Source: Streptomyces sp. NBC_01016
Lineage (GTDB): Bacteria > Actinomycetota > Actinomycetes > Streptomycetales > Streptomycetaceae
Direction: 5' to 3'
Length of the DNA: 64,000 nucleotides
Assembly: GCF_026341035.1 (NCBI RefSeq)
Contig: NZ_JAPEOQ010000002.1
Location: forward strand, 1,798,001 to 1,862,000
Below are positions 33,302 through 40,538 of the stretch, one piece after another. Numbering within the stretch: the first letter of the stretch is position 1; every line of letters begins with the position of its first letter. A program made the position numbers and the translations under genes. Under the pieces are notes generated by a model. It made no database searches. It saw only the letters and a list, made by a program, of their open reading frames with translations, and was not told where the DNA came from.

Positions 33302-33341
33302 GTCGTTTCGCCGGCTCCGTCGTTTCGCCAGTGCGCGAAAC
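33302..33341. promoter_or_regulatory. ArsR operator candidate
   Basis: GTTTCGC-CAGTGC-GCGAAAC (33322-33341) is a perfect 7-bp inverted repeat. A direct copy of GTCGTTTCGCC occurs 18 bp earlier (33302-33312). Both lie between the regulator and the divergent MFS gene. Confidence 0.6.
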
Positions 33342-33379
33342 ATTAACGCCCCCTGTCCGCCGCCCCGCAGCCTCCCCTC

Positions 33380-34651
33380 ATGGACACCTACCGGGAGCTG
33401 TTCCGCACGCCCGAATACCCCTCTCTCTTCGCCACCGTCTCGCTCCAGGTCGCCGGGCAGACGGTCAGCGGGCTCGCCCTCGGCTCGCTCGTCTACGCCT
33501 CGACCGGATCGCCGCTGCTGTCCGCGCTCGCCATGTTCGGGCCCTCGCTCGCTCAGGTCGTGGGCGCGCTCACGCTGCTCTCCGCGGCGGACCGGGTGCC
33601 GCCGCGCGCCGCCCTCGTCGGGCTCGCGCTCTTCCTCGGCCTCGCCACGGCGACGCAGGCGACGCCCGGTCTTCCGACGGCCGCGGCCCTCGCGCTCGTC
33701 CTCGTCCAGGGTGTGCCGTCGGCGCTCGGCGGCGGGGTCCGCTACGGCCTGCTCACCGACATGCTCCCCCGCGACGGCTATCTGCTCGGCCGCTCCGTCC
33801 TCAACATGAGCGCGGGCATCTGCCAGATCCTCGGATACGCCCTGGGCGGCCTGCTCGTCGCCGTGCTGTCGGCGCGCGGCACGCTCCTCGTCGGCGCCGG
33901 GCTCTACGTGCTCGCCGCGGTGGTCGCGCGCTGCGGACTGTCCCGGCACCCGGCGCGCGCCGCCGGTCGCCCGTCCCCGCGCGAGACGATGCGCGGCAAC
34001 GCCGCCCTGTGGTCCTCGGTCCCGCGCCGGTACGTCTATCTCGCGCTGTGGGTGCCCAACGGCCTGATCGTCGGCTGCGAGGCGCTGTTCGTCCCCTACG
34101 ACACCGGGCACGCGGGAGTGCTGCTCGCGAGCGCCGCCCTGGGCATGCTCGCCGGGGACATCCTCACCGGCCGTTTCCTGCCGCCCCGGTGGCGCGCCCG
34201 GCTCGCCGCACCGCTGCGGCTGCTGCTCGCCGCCCCGTACCTGGTGTTCGCCCTGCGGCCCGCCCTGCCGTTCGCCGTGGCGGCGGTCGCCCTCGCCTCG
34301 GTCGGCTTCTCGGCGGGCCTGCTGCTGCAAGAGCGGCTGATGGCGCTGACCCCGGAGCGCCTGAGCGGGCACGCCCTCGGGCTGCACACCGCGGGCATGC
34401 TGACCATGCAGGGAGTGGGCGCGGTGCTCGCGGGCGCGCTGGCCCAGGCGACCTCGCCCGGCACCGCGATGACGGTGCTCGCCGTGGCCTCCGTCGCGGT
34501 GACGCTGAGCCTCGGCAGGGGTCTCAAGGGGGAGCCGGCCAGTCCTGAGCAGCCGATCAGTCCTGGGGAGCCGGTCAGTCCTCCTGCGGCGTCCGCTTCC
34601 GCAGCTGATGGCGCTTGCACCACGCCACGACCGCGCCCGCGCACCCCGTGA
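33380..34651 (+). CDS. MFS-family transporter
   Basis: This 423-residue permease has twelve likely helices with the short loops of MFS drug-type exporters (TVSLQVAGQTVSGLALGSLV near residue 20; the inter-domain loop near 190-210). It is divergent from the ArsR-type regulator, which suggests an efflux role for whatever that regulator senses. The last 40 residues are a Ser/Pro/Ala-rich tail, and the final 77 bp overlap the convergent TVP38 gene in antisense. Confidence 0.85.
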   Translation: MDTYRELFRTPEYPSLFATVSLQVAGQTVSGLALGSLVYASTGSPLLSALAMFGPSLAQVVGALTLLSAADRVPPRAALVGLALFLGLATATQATPGLPTAAALALVLVQGVPSALGGGVRYGLLTDMLPRDGYLLGRSVLNMSAGICQILGYALGGLLVAVLSARGTLLVGAGLYVLAAVVARCGLSRHPARAAGRPSPRETMRGNAALWSSVPRRYVYLALWVPNGLIVGCEALFVPYDTGHAGVLLASAALGMLAGDILTGRFLPPRWRARLAAPLRLLLAAPYLVFALRPALPFAVAAVALASVGFSAGLLLQERLMALTPERLSGHALGLHTAGMLTMQGVGAVLAGALAQATSPGTAMTVLAVASVAVTLSLGRGLKGEPASPEQPISPGEPVSPPAASASAADGACTTPRPRPRTP

Positions 34652-35294
34652 CGACGATGAAGCCCATCGCGATCAGGAAGATGGGGGACGTGGGCGTCGA
34701 GGCGCGGGCGCCCGCCACCACGTACGCCGCCGTGTTCGGGATCGAGCCGAGCGCCGTGGCGAGGAGGAACGGGACGATGCTCATCTTGGAGATCGACGCG
34801 CAGTAGTTCGCCGCCCAGAACGGGATGCCGGGAAAGAGCCGGGCCGCGAGCATCGACCGGAAGGCGTGCTCGCTGAGCTGCCCGTCCGCCGCCTTCAGCC
34901 AGCGCCCGCGCAGCAGCGGCCGCAGCGCGTCCTGGCCGAGCAGCCGACCGAGCAGGAAGGCGAGCCCGGCGCCGAGCACCGTCCCGCCGATCGCGCCGAG
35001 CAGCCCTAGCTGGGAGCCGAACAGGGCGCCCGCCGCCAGGTTGAGCAGGGGTCTCGGGACGAACGCGACCGTGCACACGCCGTACGCCACCGCGAACAGG
35101 ACGACCGCCGCCGCCCCGTTCACCTGCGGCGGCCAGCCCTGCGTGATCAGCTGCTGCGGCTCGAAGAGCAGCACGCACGTCGCGCCCGCGGCCAGCAGCA
35201 GCACCAGCAGCGAAAGCCGCGACCACGGCGACAGCAGCGCCTGGCCGCAGCGGGCGGCGAGCCCGGCGGGACGGGCGGGGACGGTCTCGAACAT
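34575..35294 (-). CDS. TVP38/TMEM64-family (DedA-like) membrane protein
   Basis: This 239-residue protein has five or six membrane helices and the DedA/TVP38 core: FVPRPLLNLAAGALFGSQLG near residue 78 and AARLFPGIPFWAANYCASIS near 150. The family is implicated in phospholipid scrambling or flipping and membrane homeostasis. ATG 35294 is the only good start. It is convergent with the MFS gene, overlapping its 3' end. Confidence 0.88.
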   Translation of the reverse strand: MFETVPARPAGLAARCGQALLSPWSRLSLLVLLLAAGATCVLLFEPQQLITQGWPPQVNGAAAVVLFAVAYGVCTVAFVPRPLLNLAAGALFGSQLGLLGAIGGTVLGAGLAFLLGRLLGQDALRPLLRGRWLKAADGQLSEHAFRSMLAARLFPGIPFWAANYCASISKMSIVPFLLATALGSIPNTAAYVVAGARASTPTSPIFLIAMGFIVVTGCAGAVVAWCKRHQLRKRTPQED

Positions 35295-35381
35295 CCGGGG
35301 AGACTAACCGACCCCCACATAAGATCGCCGTAGGTTGTGTCTCACTTTCCCGGCTCTTGCCCCAGTTGCGAGGAGCGTCAC

Positions 35382-36086
35382 GTGCCCGTCACCGCGCCGC
35401 CCAGCGTTCTCGCCGACACCCTGCTCGCCCGGCTCCCCGAGGTGTACGGCGCGGCCGCCGACCCCGAGCGGGCCGTGCAGATGCGCGCGTACATGAAGGA
35501 CGTGGCCCCCTTTCTCGGCCTCACCTCGCCCGTGCGCCGGGAGCTGACCAAGGCCGTGCTCGACGGCACGCCGCGTCCCGACGAGAGCGACCTCACCGCC
35601 GTCGCGCTGCGCTGCTGGGCGCTGCCCGAGCGCGAGTACGCCTACTTCGGGATCGACTACCTGCGCCGCCATGTGCGACGCCTCACATCCGGCTTCCTGC
35701 CCGTCGCGCGCGAACTGGTCACGACCGTGCCGTGGTGGGACACGGTGGACCATCTGGCGGCGCACATCGTCGGCGGCCTCGTCGCGGCCGACCCGAAGCT
35801 GCGCGCCGACATGGACGCGTGGATCGGGGACGAGGACCTCTGGGTCGCCAGGGCGGCGCTCCTGCACCAGCTCCGTCACAAGGACGCCACCGACACCGAC
35901 CGGCTCTTCGCCTACTGCCTGCGGCAGTCCGGACACCCCGACTTCTTCATCCGCAAGGCGATCGGCTGGGCCCTGCGCGAATACGCCAAGACCGACGCCG
36001 ACGCCGTACGGTCCTTCGTCGCCGCGCACCGCGACACCCTCAGCCCGCTCTCGGTGCGCGAGGCCCTGAAGAACGTAGGCGCGTAA
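35382..36086 (+). CDS. AlkD-like DNA alkylation repair protein
   Basis: This 234-residue protein is made of HEAT-like repeats of the AlkD/AlkC glycosylase family, which removes bulky or cationic alkylated bases without flipping them. Visible phrases are FLGLTSPVRRELTKAVL near residue 45, WALPEREYAYFGIDYLRR near 85, and HPDFFIRKAIGWALREYAK near 185 with the conserved KA-WALR stretch. GTG 35382 has GAGGAG upstream. The promoter shows no clear damage-type motif. A hairpin terminator follows 29 bp after the stop. Confidence 0.88.
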   Translation: MPVTAPPSVLADTLLARLPEVYGAAADPERAVQMRAYMKDVAPFLGLTSPVRRELTKAVLDGTPRPDESDLTAVALRCWALPEREYAYFGIDYLRRHVRRLTSGFLPVARELVTTVPWWDTVDHLAAHIVGGLVAADPKLRADMDAWIGDEDLWVARAALLHQLRHKDATDTDRLFAYCLRQSGHPDFFIRKAIGWALREYAKTDADAVRSFVAAHRDTLSPLSVREALKNVGA

Positions 36087-36114
36087 CTCCCGTACGGGGC
36101 GCGGAAAATCGTTC

Positions 36115-36132
36115 GACGCGGGGCGCCGCGTC
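36115..36132 (+). terminator. Hairpin after the alkylation-repair gene
   Basis: GACGCGG-GGCG-CCGCGTC is a perfect 7-bp stem with a 4-nt loop, 29 bp after the stop of the AlkD-like gene and 17 bp before the leader ORF of tuf3. It could end the upstream transcript or lie in the tuf3 leader. Confidence 0.55.
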
Positions 36133-36148
36133 GGAGAAGATCTGCCAC

Positions 36149-36250
36149 ATGTTCCGGCACGCCTTCCACGCAGCTCCGTCCGCAGTCGCGGACGCAGCTC
36201 AGGCTGCCGTCTTCCTGACCGCCGCCGCAGCTGACGGCGCGCGAAGCTGA
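36149..36250 (+). CDS. Alanine-rich 33-residue leader ORF of tuf3
   Basis: ATG 36149 has GGAGAAG 9 nt upstream and opens a 33-codon frame, MFRHAFHAAPSAVADAAQAA then VFLTAAAADGARS. Fourteen residues are alanine, including a run of four near the end. The ORF overlaps at least two hairpins (36178-36193 and 36206-36238), and a further hairpin begins right at its stop. This is the layout of an amino-acid attenuation leader, here for charged alanyl-tRNA. Translation and regulation are unproven. Confidence 0.5.
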   Translation: MFRHAFHAAPSAVADAAQAAVFLTAAAADGARS

Positions 36251-36291
36251 CCCTCTCCGGACACTCCGGCGGACCCCGCAGGGGGAGGGTC
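36249..36291 (+). terminator. Attenuator-type hairpin before tuf3
   Basis: GACCCTCTCC (36249-36258) pairs with GGGAGGGTC (36283-36291, allowing a G-U pair) around a long loop. It starts at the leader ORF stop and ends 75 bp before tuf3. There is no U tract, so its termination strength is uncertain. Confidence 0.45.
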
Positions 36292-36366
36292 GGTCCGGCT
36301 CAGGGGTCCCCGCCTCCCGCTTGGAGGCCAGTAGCTTCCTGAAGTTCCCGAAGGGACCTCATCGCC

Positions 36367-37539
36367 ATGCCCAAGACGGCATACGTGCGCACCAAGCCGC
36401 ACCTCAACATCGGCACCATGGGTCACGTCGACCACGGCAAGACCACCCTCACCGCCGCCATCACCAAGGTCCTCGCCGAGCGCGGCGCCGGCACGTTCGT
36501 GCCGTTCGACCGGATCGACAAGGCGCCCGAGGAGGCGCAGCGCGGCATCACCATCAACATCGCGCACGTCGAGTACGAGACCGACACCCGGCACTACGCG
36601 CACGTGGACATGCCGGGCCACGCCGACTACGTGAAGAACATGGTCACGGGCGCCGCCCAGCTCGACGGGGCGATCCTCGTCGTCTCGGCGCTCGACGGGA
36701 TCATGCCGCAGACCGCCGAGCACGTACTGCTCGCCCGCCAGGTGGGCGTCGACCACATCGTCGTCGCCATCAACAAGGCGGACGCGGGGGACGAGGAGCT
36801 CACCGACCTGGTCGAGCTCGAAGTGCGCGAGCTGCTGTCCGCGCACGGGTACGGGGGCGACTCCGTGCCCGTCGTGCGGGTCTCCGGGCTCAAGGCCCTT
36901 GAGGGGGACCCGCGGTGGACGGCGTCGATCGAGGCGCTGCTCGACGCGGTGGACACGTACGTTCCGATGCCGGAGCGGTACGTGGACGCGCCGTTCCTGT
37001 TGTCCGTCGAGAACGTGATGACGATCAGCGGGCGCGGCACGGTGGTAACCGGGGCGGTCGAGCGCGGCCGTGTGCGGGTCGGCGACCGGGTGCGGGTCTA
37101 CGGGGCGGATGACGTCGAGACCGTCGTCACCGGCGTCGAGACCTTCGGCAAGCCGATGGAGGAGGCGCAGGCGGGGGACAACGTGGCGCTGCTGCTCCGC
37201 GGTGTGCCGCGGGACGCGGTGCGGCGTGGGCACATCGTCGCCGAGCCCGGCACGGTCAAGCCTGCGCGCCGCTTCACGGCGCAGGTGTACGTGCTGTCGG
37301 CGGCGGAGGGCGGCCGTTCCACGCCTGTCGCCACCGGGTACCGGCCGCAGTTCTACCTGCGTACGGGAGACGTCGTGGGGGACGTCGACCTCGGTGAGGT
37401 TGCGGTTGCCCGGCCCGGCGAGACCGTCGCCATGACGGTGGAGCTGGGGCGGGACGTGCCGCTGGAGGCCGGTCTCGGGTTCGCGATCCGTGAGGGCGGG
37501 CGGACCGTGGGGGCGGGGACGGTGACGTCCGTGGAGTGA
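36367..37539 (+). CDS. tuf3: Elongation factor Tu, divergent tuf3 type
   Basis: This 390-residue EF-Tu delivers aminoacyl-tRNA to the ribosome. The GTPase motifs are GHVDHGKT (P-loop), RGITI, DMPGH (usually DCPGH), NKAD (usually NKCD) and SGLKALEG; domains 2 and 3 follow from about residue 195. Several substitutions at otherwise fixed sites show it is not the main tuf1 copy, which lies in the str operon. It matches the minor EF-Tu3 of Streptomyces, known to be made under amino acid starvation and, in S. ramocissimus, resistant to EF-Tu antibiotics. The Ala-rich leader upstream may regulate it. Confidence 0.9.
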   Translation: MPKTAYVRTKPHLNIGTMGHVDHGKTTLTAAITKVLAERGAGTFVPFDRIDKAPEEAQRGITINIAHVEYETDTRHYAHVDMPGHADYVKNMVTGAAQLDGAILVVSALDGIMPQTAEHVLLARQVGVDHIVVAINKADAGDEELTDLVELEVRELLSAHGYGGDSVPVVRVSGLKALEGDPRWTASIEALLDAVDTYVPMPERYVDAPFLLSVENVMTISGRGTVVTGAVERGRVRVGDRVRVYGADDVETVVTGVETFGKPMEEAQAGDNVALLLRGVPRDAVRRGHIVAEPGTVKPARRFTAQVYVLSAAEGGRSTPVATGYRPQFYLRTGDVVGDVDLGEVAVARPGETVAMTVELGRDVPLEAGLGFAIREGGRTVGAGTVTSVE

Positions 37540-37595
37540 ACCGGAGCGGGGCCGGGACCGTACGGGTTCCGGCCCCGCGACGGCACAATGTGCAC

Positions 37596-38453
37596 GTGAA
37601 CGCATCCGAACCCGAGCCGATACCCGTCACCCGTGACGTCGACCACGGCACCGCCAAGCTGCTGCCCGACGTGGACCGGCGGCGGGCCTGGCTGCTCACG
37701 GTGGACGGGGCGCCCCAGTCGTACGTCGACCTGGACGAGCCCGCGCACCTGGAGTTCGAGTACGCGCGCCGGCTCGGCCACGTCCTCGACTGCCTCGGCG
37801 ACGAGGGCGCGCCGCTCGACGTGCTGCACCTGGGCGGGGGCGCGCTGACCCTGCCCAGGTACGTCGCCGCCACCCGGCCCGGCTCGCGGCAGGAGGTCGT
37901 CGAGGCGGACCGGGGGCTGCTCGCGCTCGTCGCCGAACATCTGCCGGTGCCGGACGACGCGGGCGTCGTGGTGCACGGCGGCGACGCGCGGGCCTGGCTC
38001 GAGGCGGCGCCCGACGCCTGCGTGGACGTGCTCGTGGGGGACGTGTTCGGCGGCTCCCGGGTGCCCGCGCACCTGACGACCCTGGCGTACGCGCGTCAGG
38101 CGGCGCGGGTGCTGCGGCCCGGCGGGACGTACGCGGCGAACCTCGCGGACGGCGCGCCCTTCGCGTTCCTGCGCTCCCAACTGGCCACGTTCGCCGCGGT
38201 GTTCCCCAATGTCGCGCTCGTCGCCGAACCGGCGGTGCTGCGGGGCAGGCGCTTCGGCAACGCCGTGCTGCTCGCCTCGGGCGAGGAGCTGGAGGTGGCG
38301 GAGCTGGCGCGGCGCACCGCCCGCGACGCGTTCCCCGCGCGGGTGGAGCACGGCGCCGCGCTGCGCCGATTCGTCGGTGACGCGAAGCCGGTGGCGGACG
38401 CGGACGCGGTTCCCTCGCCGGAACCGCCGGGCGGTTCGTTCAGCGTGGGGTGA
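37596..38453 (+). CDS. Spermidine-synthase-like methyltransferase-fold protein
   Basis: This 285-residue protein has the Rossmann fold of spermidine synthases: ETRHDVDHG-like start, LHLGGGALTLPRYVAATRPG near residue 80, the acidic VVEADRGLL and VHGGDARAWL segments, and LVGDVFGGSRVPAHLTT near 150. The polyamine-binding residues are only partly conserved, so a polyamine substrate is not certain; stand-alone relatives are widespread in actinomycetes without known role. GTG 37596 follows a CACAAT box by six bases, suggesting a leaderless start. Confidence 0.78.
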   Translation: MNASEPEPIPVTRDVDHGTAKLLPDVDRRRAWLLTVDGAPQSYVDLDEPAHLEFEYARRLGHVLDCLGDEGAPLDVLHLGGGALTLPRYVAATRPGSRQEVVEADRGLLALVAEHLPVPDDAGVVVHGGDARAWLEAAPDACVDVLVGDVFGGSRVPAHLTTLAYARQAARVLRPGGTYAANLADGAPFAFLRSQLATFAAVFPNVALVAEPAVLRGRRFGNAVLLASGEELEVAELARRTARDAFPARVEHGAALRRFVGDAKPVADADAVPSPEPPGGSFSVG

Positions 38454-38530
38454 CGGGAGGCTCGGCCAGGGTGGGGTCGGTCAGCGTGGGGTGACCGGGG
38501 GTTCGGCCAGCGTGGGGTCGGTCAGCGTCG
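38437..38530. repeat. Degenerate tandem repeat at convergent gene ends
   Basis: The phrase TCAGCGTGGGGTGAC and its variants occur about four times across the stops of the spermidine-synthase-like gene and the convergent MFS gene, so both C-termini are partly encoded by repeat DNA. Confidence 0.6.
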
Positions 38531-39794
38531 GTTCGTGGGGCGCGGCGGTGGCCGGTCCGCGCCGCCGCAGGTGCCGTACGTCCGGCACGAACAGCACCGC
38601 CGCCGTCGCCACGACCACGAGCGCCGAGCATCCCCACAGTGAGGCCGACCGGCCGAAGGCGGACTCCGCCGGGCCGGCGAGCGCGGTGGCCAGCGGCACC
38701 ATCGCCACCGAGCCGAACCAGTCGTAGGCAGAGACGCGGGAGAGCTTCTCCTCGGGGATCTCCTGGTGCAGCGCGGTGATCCAGGAGACACCGAATATCT
38801 CGATGGTGACGCCGCTGACGAACATCACGGCGATCAGCCAGCCGAGCGGCACAGGTACGGCGAGCGCCGCCGACGGCAGGGCGAGGGAGAAGACGGAGAG
38901 CGTCGCCGCGAACAGCAGCCGCCGCGGCTTCCACCGCATCATCAGCAGTCCGCCGAGGATCGTGCCGACGCCGAACGAGCCGAGCGCGATGCCCCACGGC
39001 CCCGCCCCGCCCAGTTCGTCGCGCGCCACCAGCGGGCCGAACACCGACTCGGCCGCGCCCACCACCGCGACCACGACCGCGAACTGGGCGACGATCGTCC
39101 ACAGCCACGGCCGGCCGATGACCTCCCGCCACCCGTCCCGCATGTCGGCGAGCAGTCCGCCGCCGGGCTCCCGCGGCGCGATGTGCCGCACGTCGAGGAA
39201 CATCCGCAGCGCGCCCGCGACCAGGAATGCCACCGCGTCCACGGCGAGCACCCAGCCGGGTCCGAACGCCGCGACCATTGCCCCGCCGAGCGCGGCGCCA
39301 CCCACACCCGCCCCGGACATCCCCATCCGGAACATGGCGAAGGCGCGGCTCGCCTGCTCCCCGGAGACGGAGGACATCAGCATGCCCTCGGCCGCGGGGT
39401 TGAAGAACGCCTGACCCGTGCCGCCGAGCGCGCTGAGCGCCATCATCTGCCACAGCTTCGGGTCGCCCTGGAGGACGAGCAGCGCGAACGCGCCCTGGGA
39501 GAGGAAGTTGAGGGCGTTCGCCGCGACCATCACACGGTGCCGCGGCAGCCGGTCGGCGACCGCGCCGCCCACCAGCAGGAAGACCACCAGGAACAGCGTG
39601 CGGGCCGCGGCCACCAGGCCCACGTCACCGCCGTCGCCGCCCGCATCGAGCACGGCGAACGCCGAGGCGATCAGCGCGCCGTGCGCCCCCAGTGTCGTGA
39701 CGACCGCCGAGACGGAGAGCAGCGTGTAGTTCCGCCCGGCCCATGCGGGGCGCAGGCGTGGACGCTTCGGTTCGGGGGCGGCGGCAGAGGTCAC
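38481..39794 (-). CDS. MFS-family transporter (multidrug-exporter-like)
   Basis: This 437-residue permease has twelve likely helices; the first is SVSAVVTTLGAHGALIASAF near residue 28, and loop 2-3 carries GGAVADRLPRHRVMVAAN, typical of enterobactin/macrolide-type MFS efflux proteins. GTG 39794 is the only good in-frame start; upstream frame continues but lacks a ribosome site, and the message may be leaderless. The C-terminal PTLTDPTLAEPP tail is encoded by tandem repeat DNA. Substrate unknown. Confidence 0.85.
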   Translation of the reverse strand: MTSAAAPEPKRPRLRPAWAGRNYTLLSVSAVVTTLGAHGALIASAFAVLDAGGDGGDVGLVAAARTLFLVVFLLVGGAVADRLPRHRVMVAANALNFLSQGAFALLVLQGDPKLWQMMALSALGGTGQAFFNPAAEGMLMSSVSGEQASRAFAMFRMGMSGAGVGGAALGGAMVAAFGPGWVLAVDAVAFLVAGALRMFLDVRHIAPREPGGGLLADMRDGWREVIGRPWLWTIVAQFAVVVAVVGAAESVFGPLVARDELGGAGPWGIALGSFGVGTILGGLLMMRWKPRRLLFAATLSVFSLALPSAALAVPVPLGWLIAVMFVSGVTIEIFGVSWITALHQEIPEEKLSRVSAYDWFGSVAMVPLATALAGPAESAFGRSASLWGCSALVVVATAAVLFVPDVRHLRRRGPATAAPHEPTLTDPTLAEPPVTPR

Positions 39795-39941
39795 TGAGGG
39801 ACTATCGCCGCCATGCCGCCGAATCGACAAACCGCTTCCCCGGACACCGGGTGATTGGTCGGCCGATGCCGGATATCTCCCGGTTGTCCGCAAGGGTTCG
39901 AAGGGATGGTCAAGGTTGCTACCGACGGGTAACATTCGGGC

Positions 39942-40394
39942 ATGAGCGCAGATCAGATGTCCATCGGCGAGATGCTCGCCGCCACGGTGCCGATGGCCCG
40001 CACCCTGAACCTCGAGTTCCACGAGACCACGCCCGAGAAGGCGGTCGTCGCGCTGCCCGACCAGGCCGACTACCACAATCACGTCGGCGGACCGCACGCC
40101 GGAGCGATGTTCACGCTCGGCGAGTCCGCGAGCGGCGCCATCGTGCTCGCCGCCTTCGGCGACCAGCTCTCGCGCGCCGTGCCGCTCGCCGTGAGCGCCG
40201 ACATCGCGTACAAGAAGCTGGCGATGGGCCCGGTCACCGCCACCGCGACGCTCGGCCGTCCGGCCGCCGACGTGGTCGCCGAGCTCGACGCGGGCGAGCG
40301 CCCCGAGTTCCCGGTGACCATCGCGATCACGCGCCAGGACGGGGCTGTCACTGGCGAGATGACCGTCGTCTGGACGCTGCGTCCCAACGGCTGA
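39942..40394 (+). CDS. Hotdog-fold thioesterase (PaaI/DUF4442 type)
   Basis: This 150-residue protein has the hotdog fold: LNLEFHETTPEKAVVALPDQ near residue 22, HNHVGGPHAGAMFTLGESAS with the active-site motif near 45, and a long strand VTATATLGRP. It should hydrolyse acyl-CoA or aromatic thioesters as a tetramer. A TAACAT -10 box ends six bases before ATG 39942, so the message is probably leaderless. No operon partners. Confidence 0.85.
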   Translation: MSADQMSIGEMLAATVPMARTLNLEFHETTPEKAVVALPDQADYHNHVGGPHAGAMFTLGESASGAIVLAAFGDQLSRAVPLAVSADIAYKKLAMGPVTATATLGRPAADVVAELDAGERPEFPVTIAITRQDGAVTGEMTVVWTLRPNG

Positions 40395-40538
40395 GCGGGG
40401 TCCGTACCGCGAGGAAGGCACTGCCCGACGGGGTGGTGCCTTCTTTGTTTCTCGTTCAATCCGTTGACACGAGTCAACCTGGGTCATAGTTTCCGCTGCG
40501 CACGGATGCGGTGGCCGGGCGGAAGAGGTGGACGTGAC

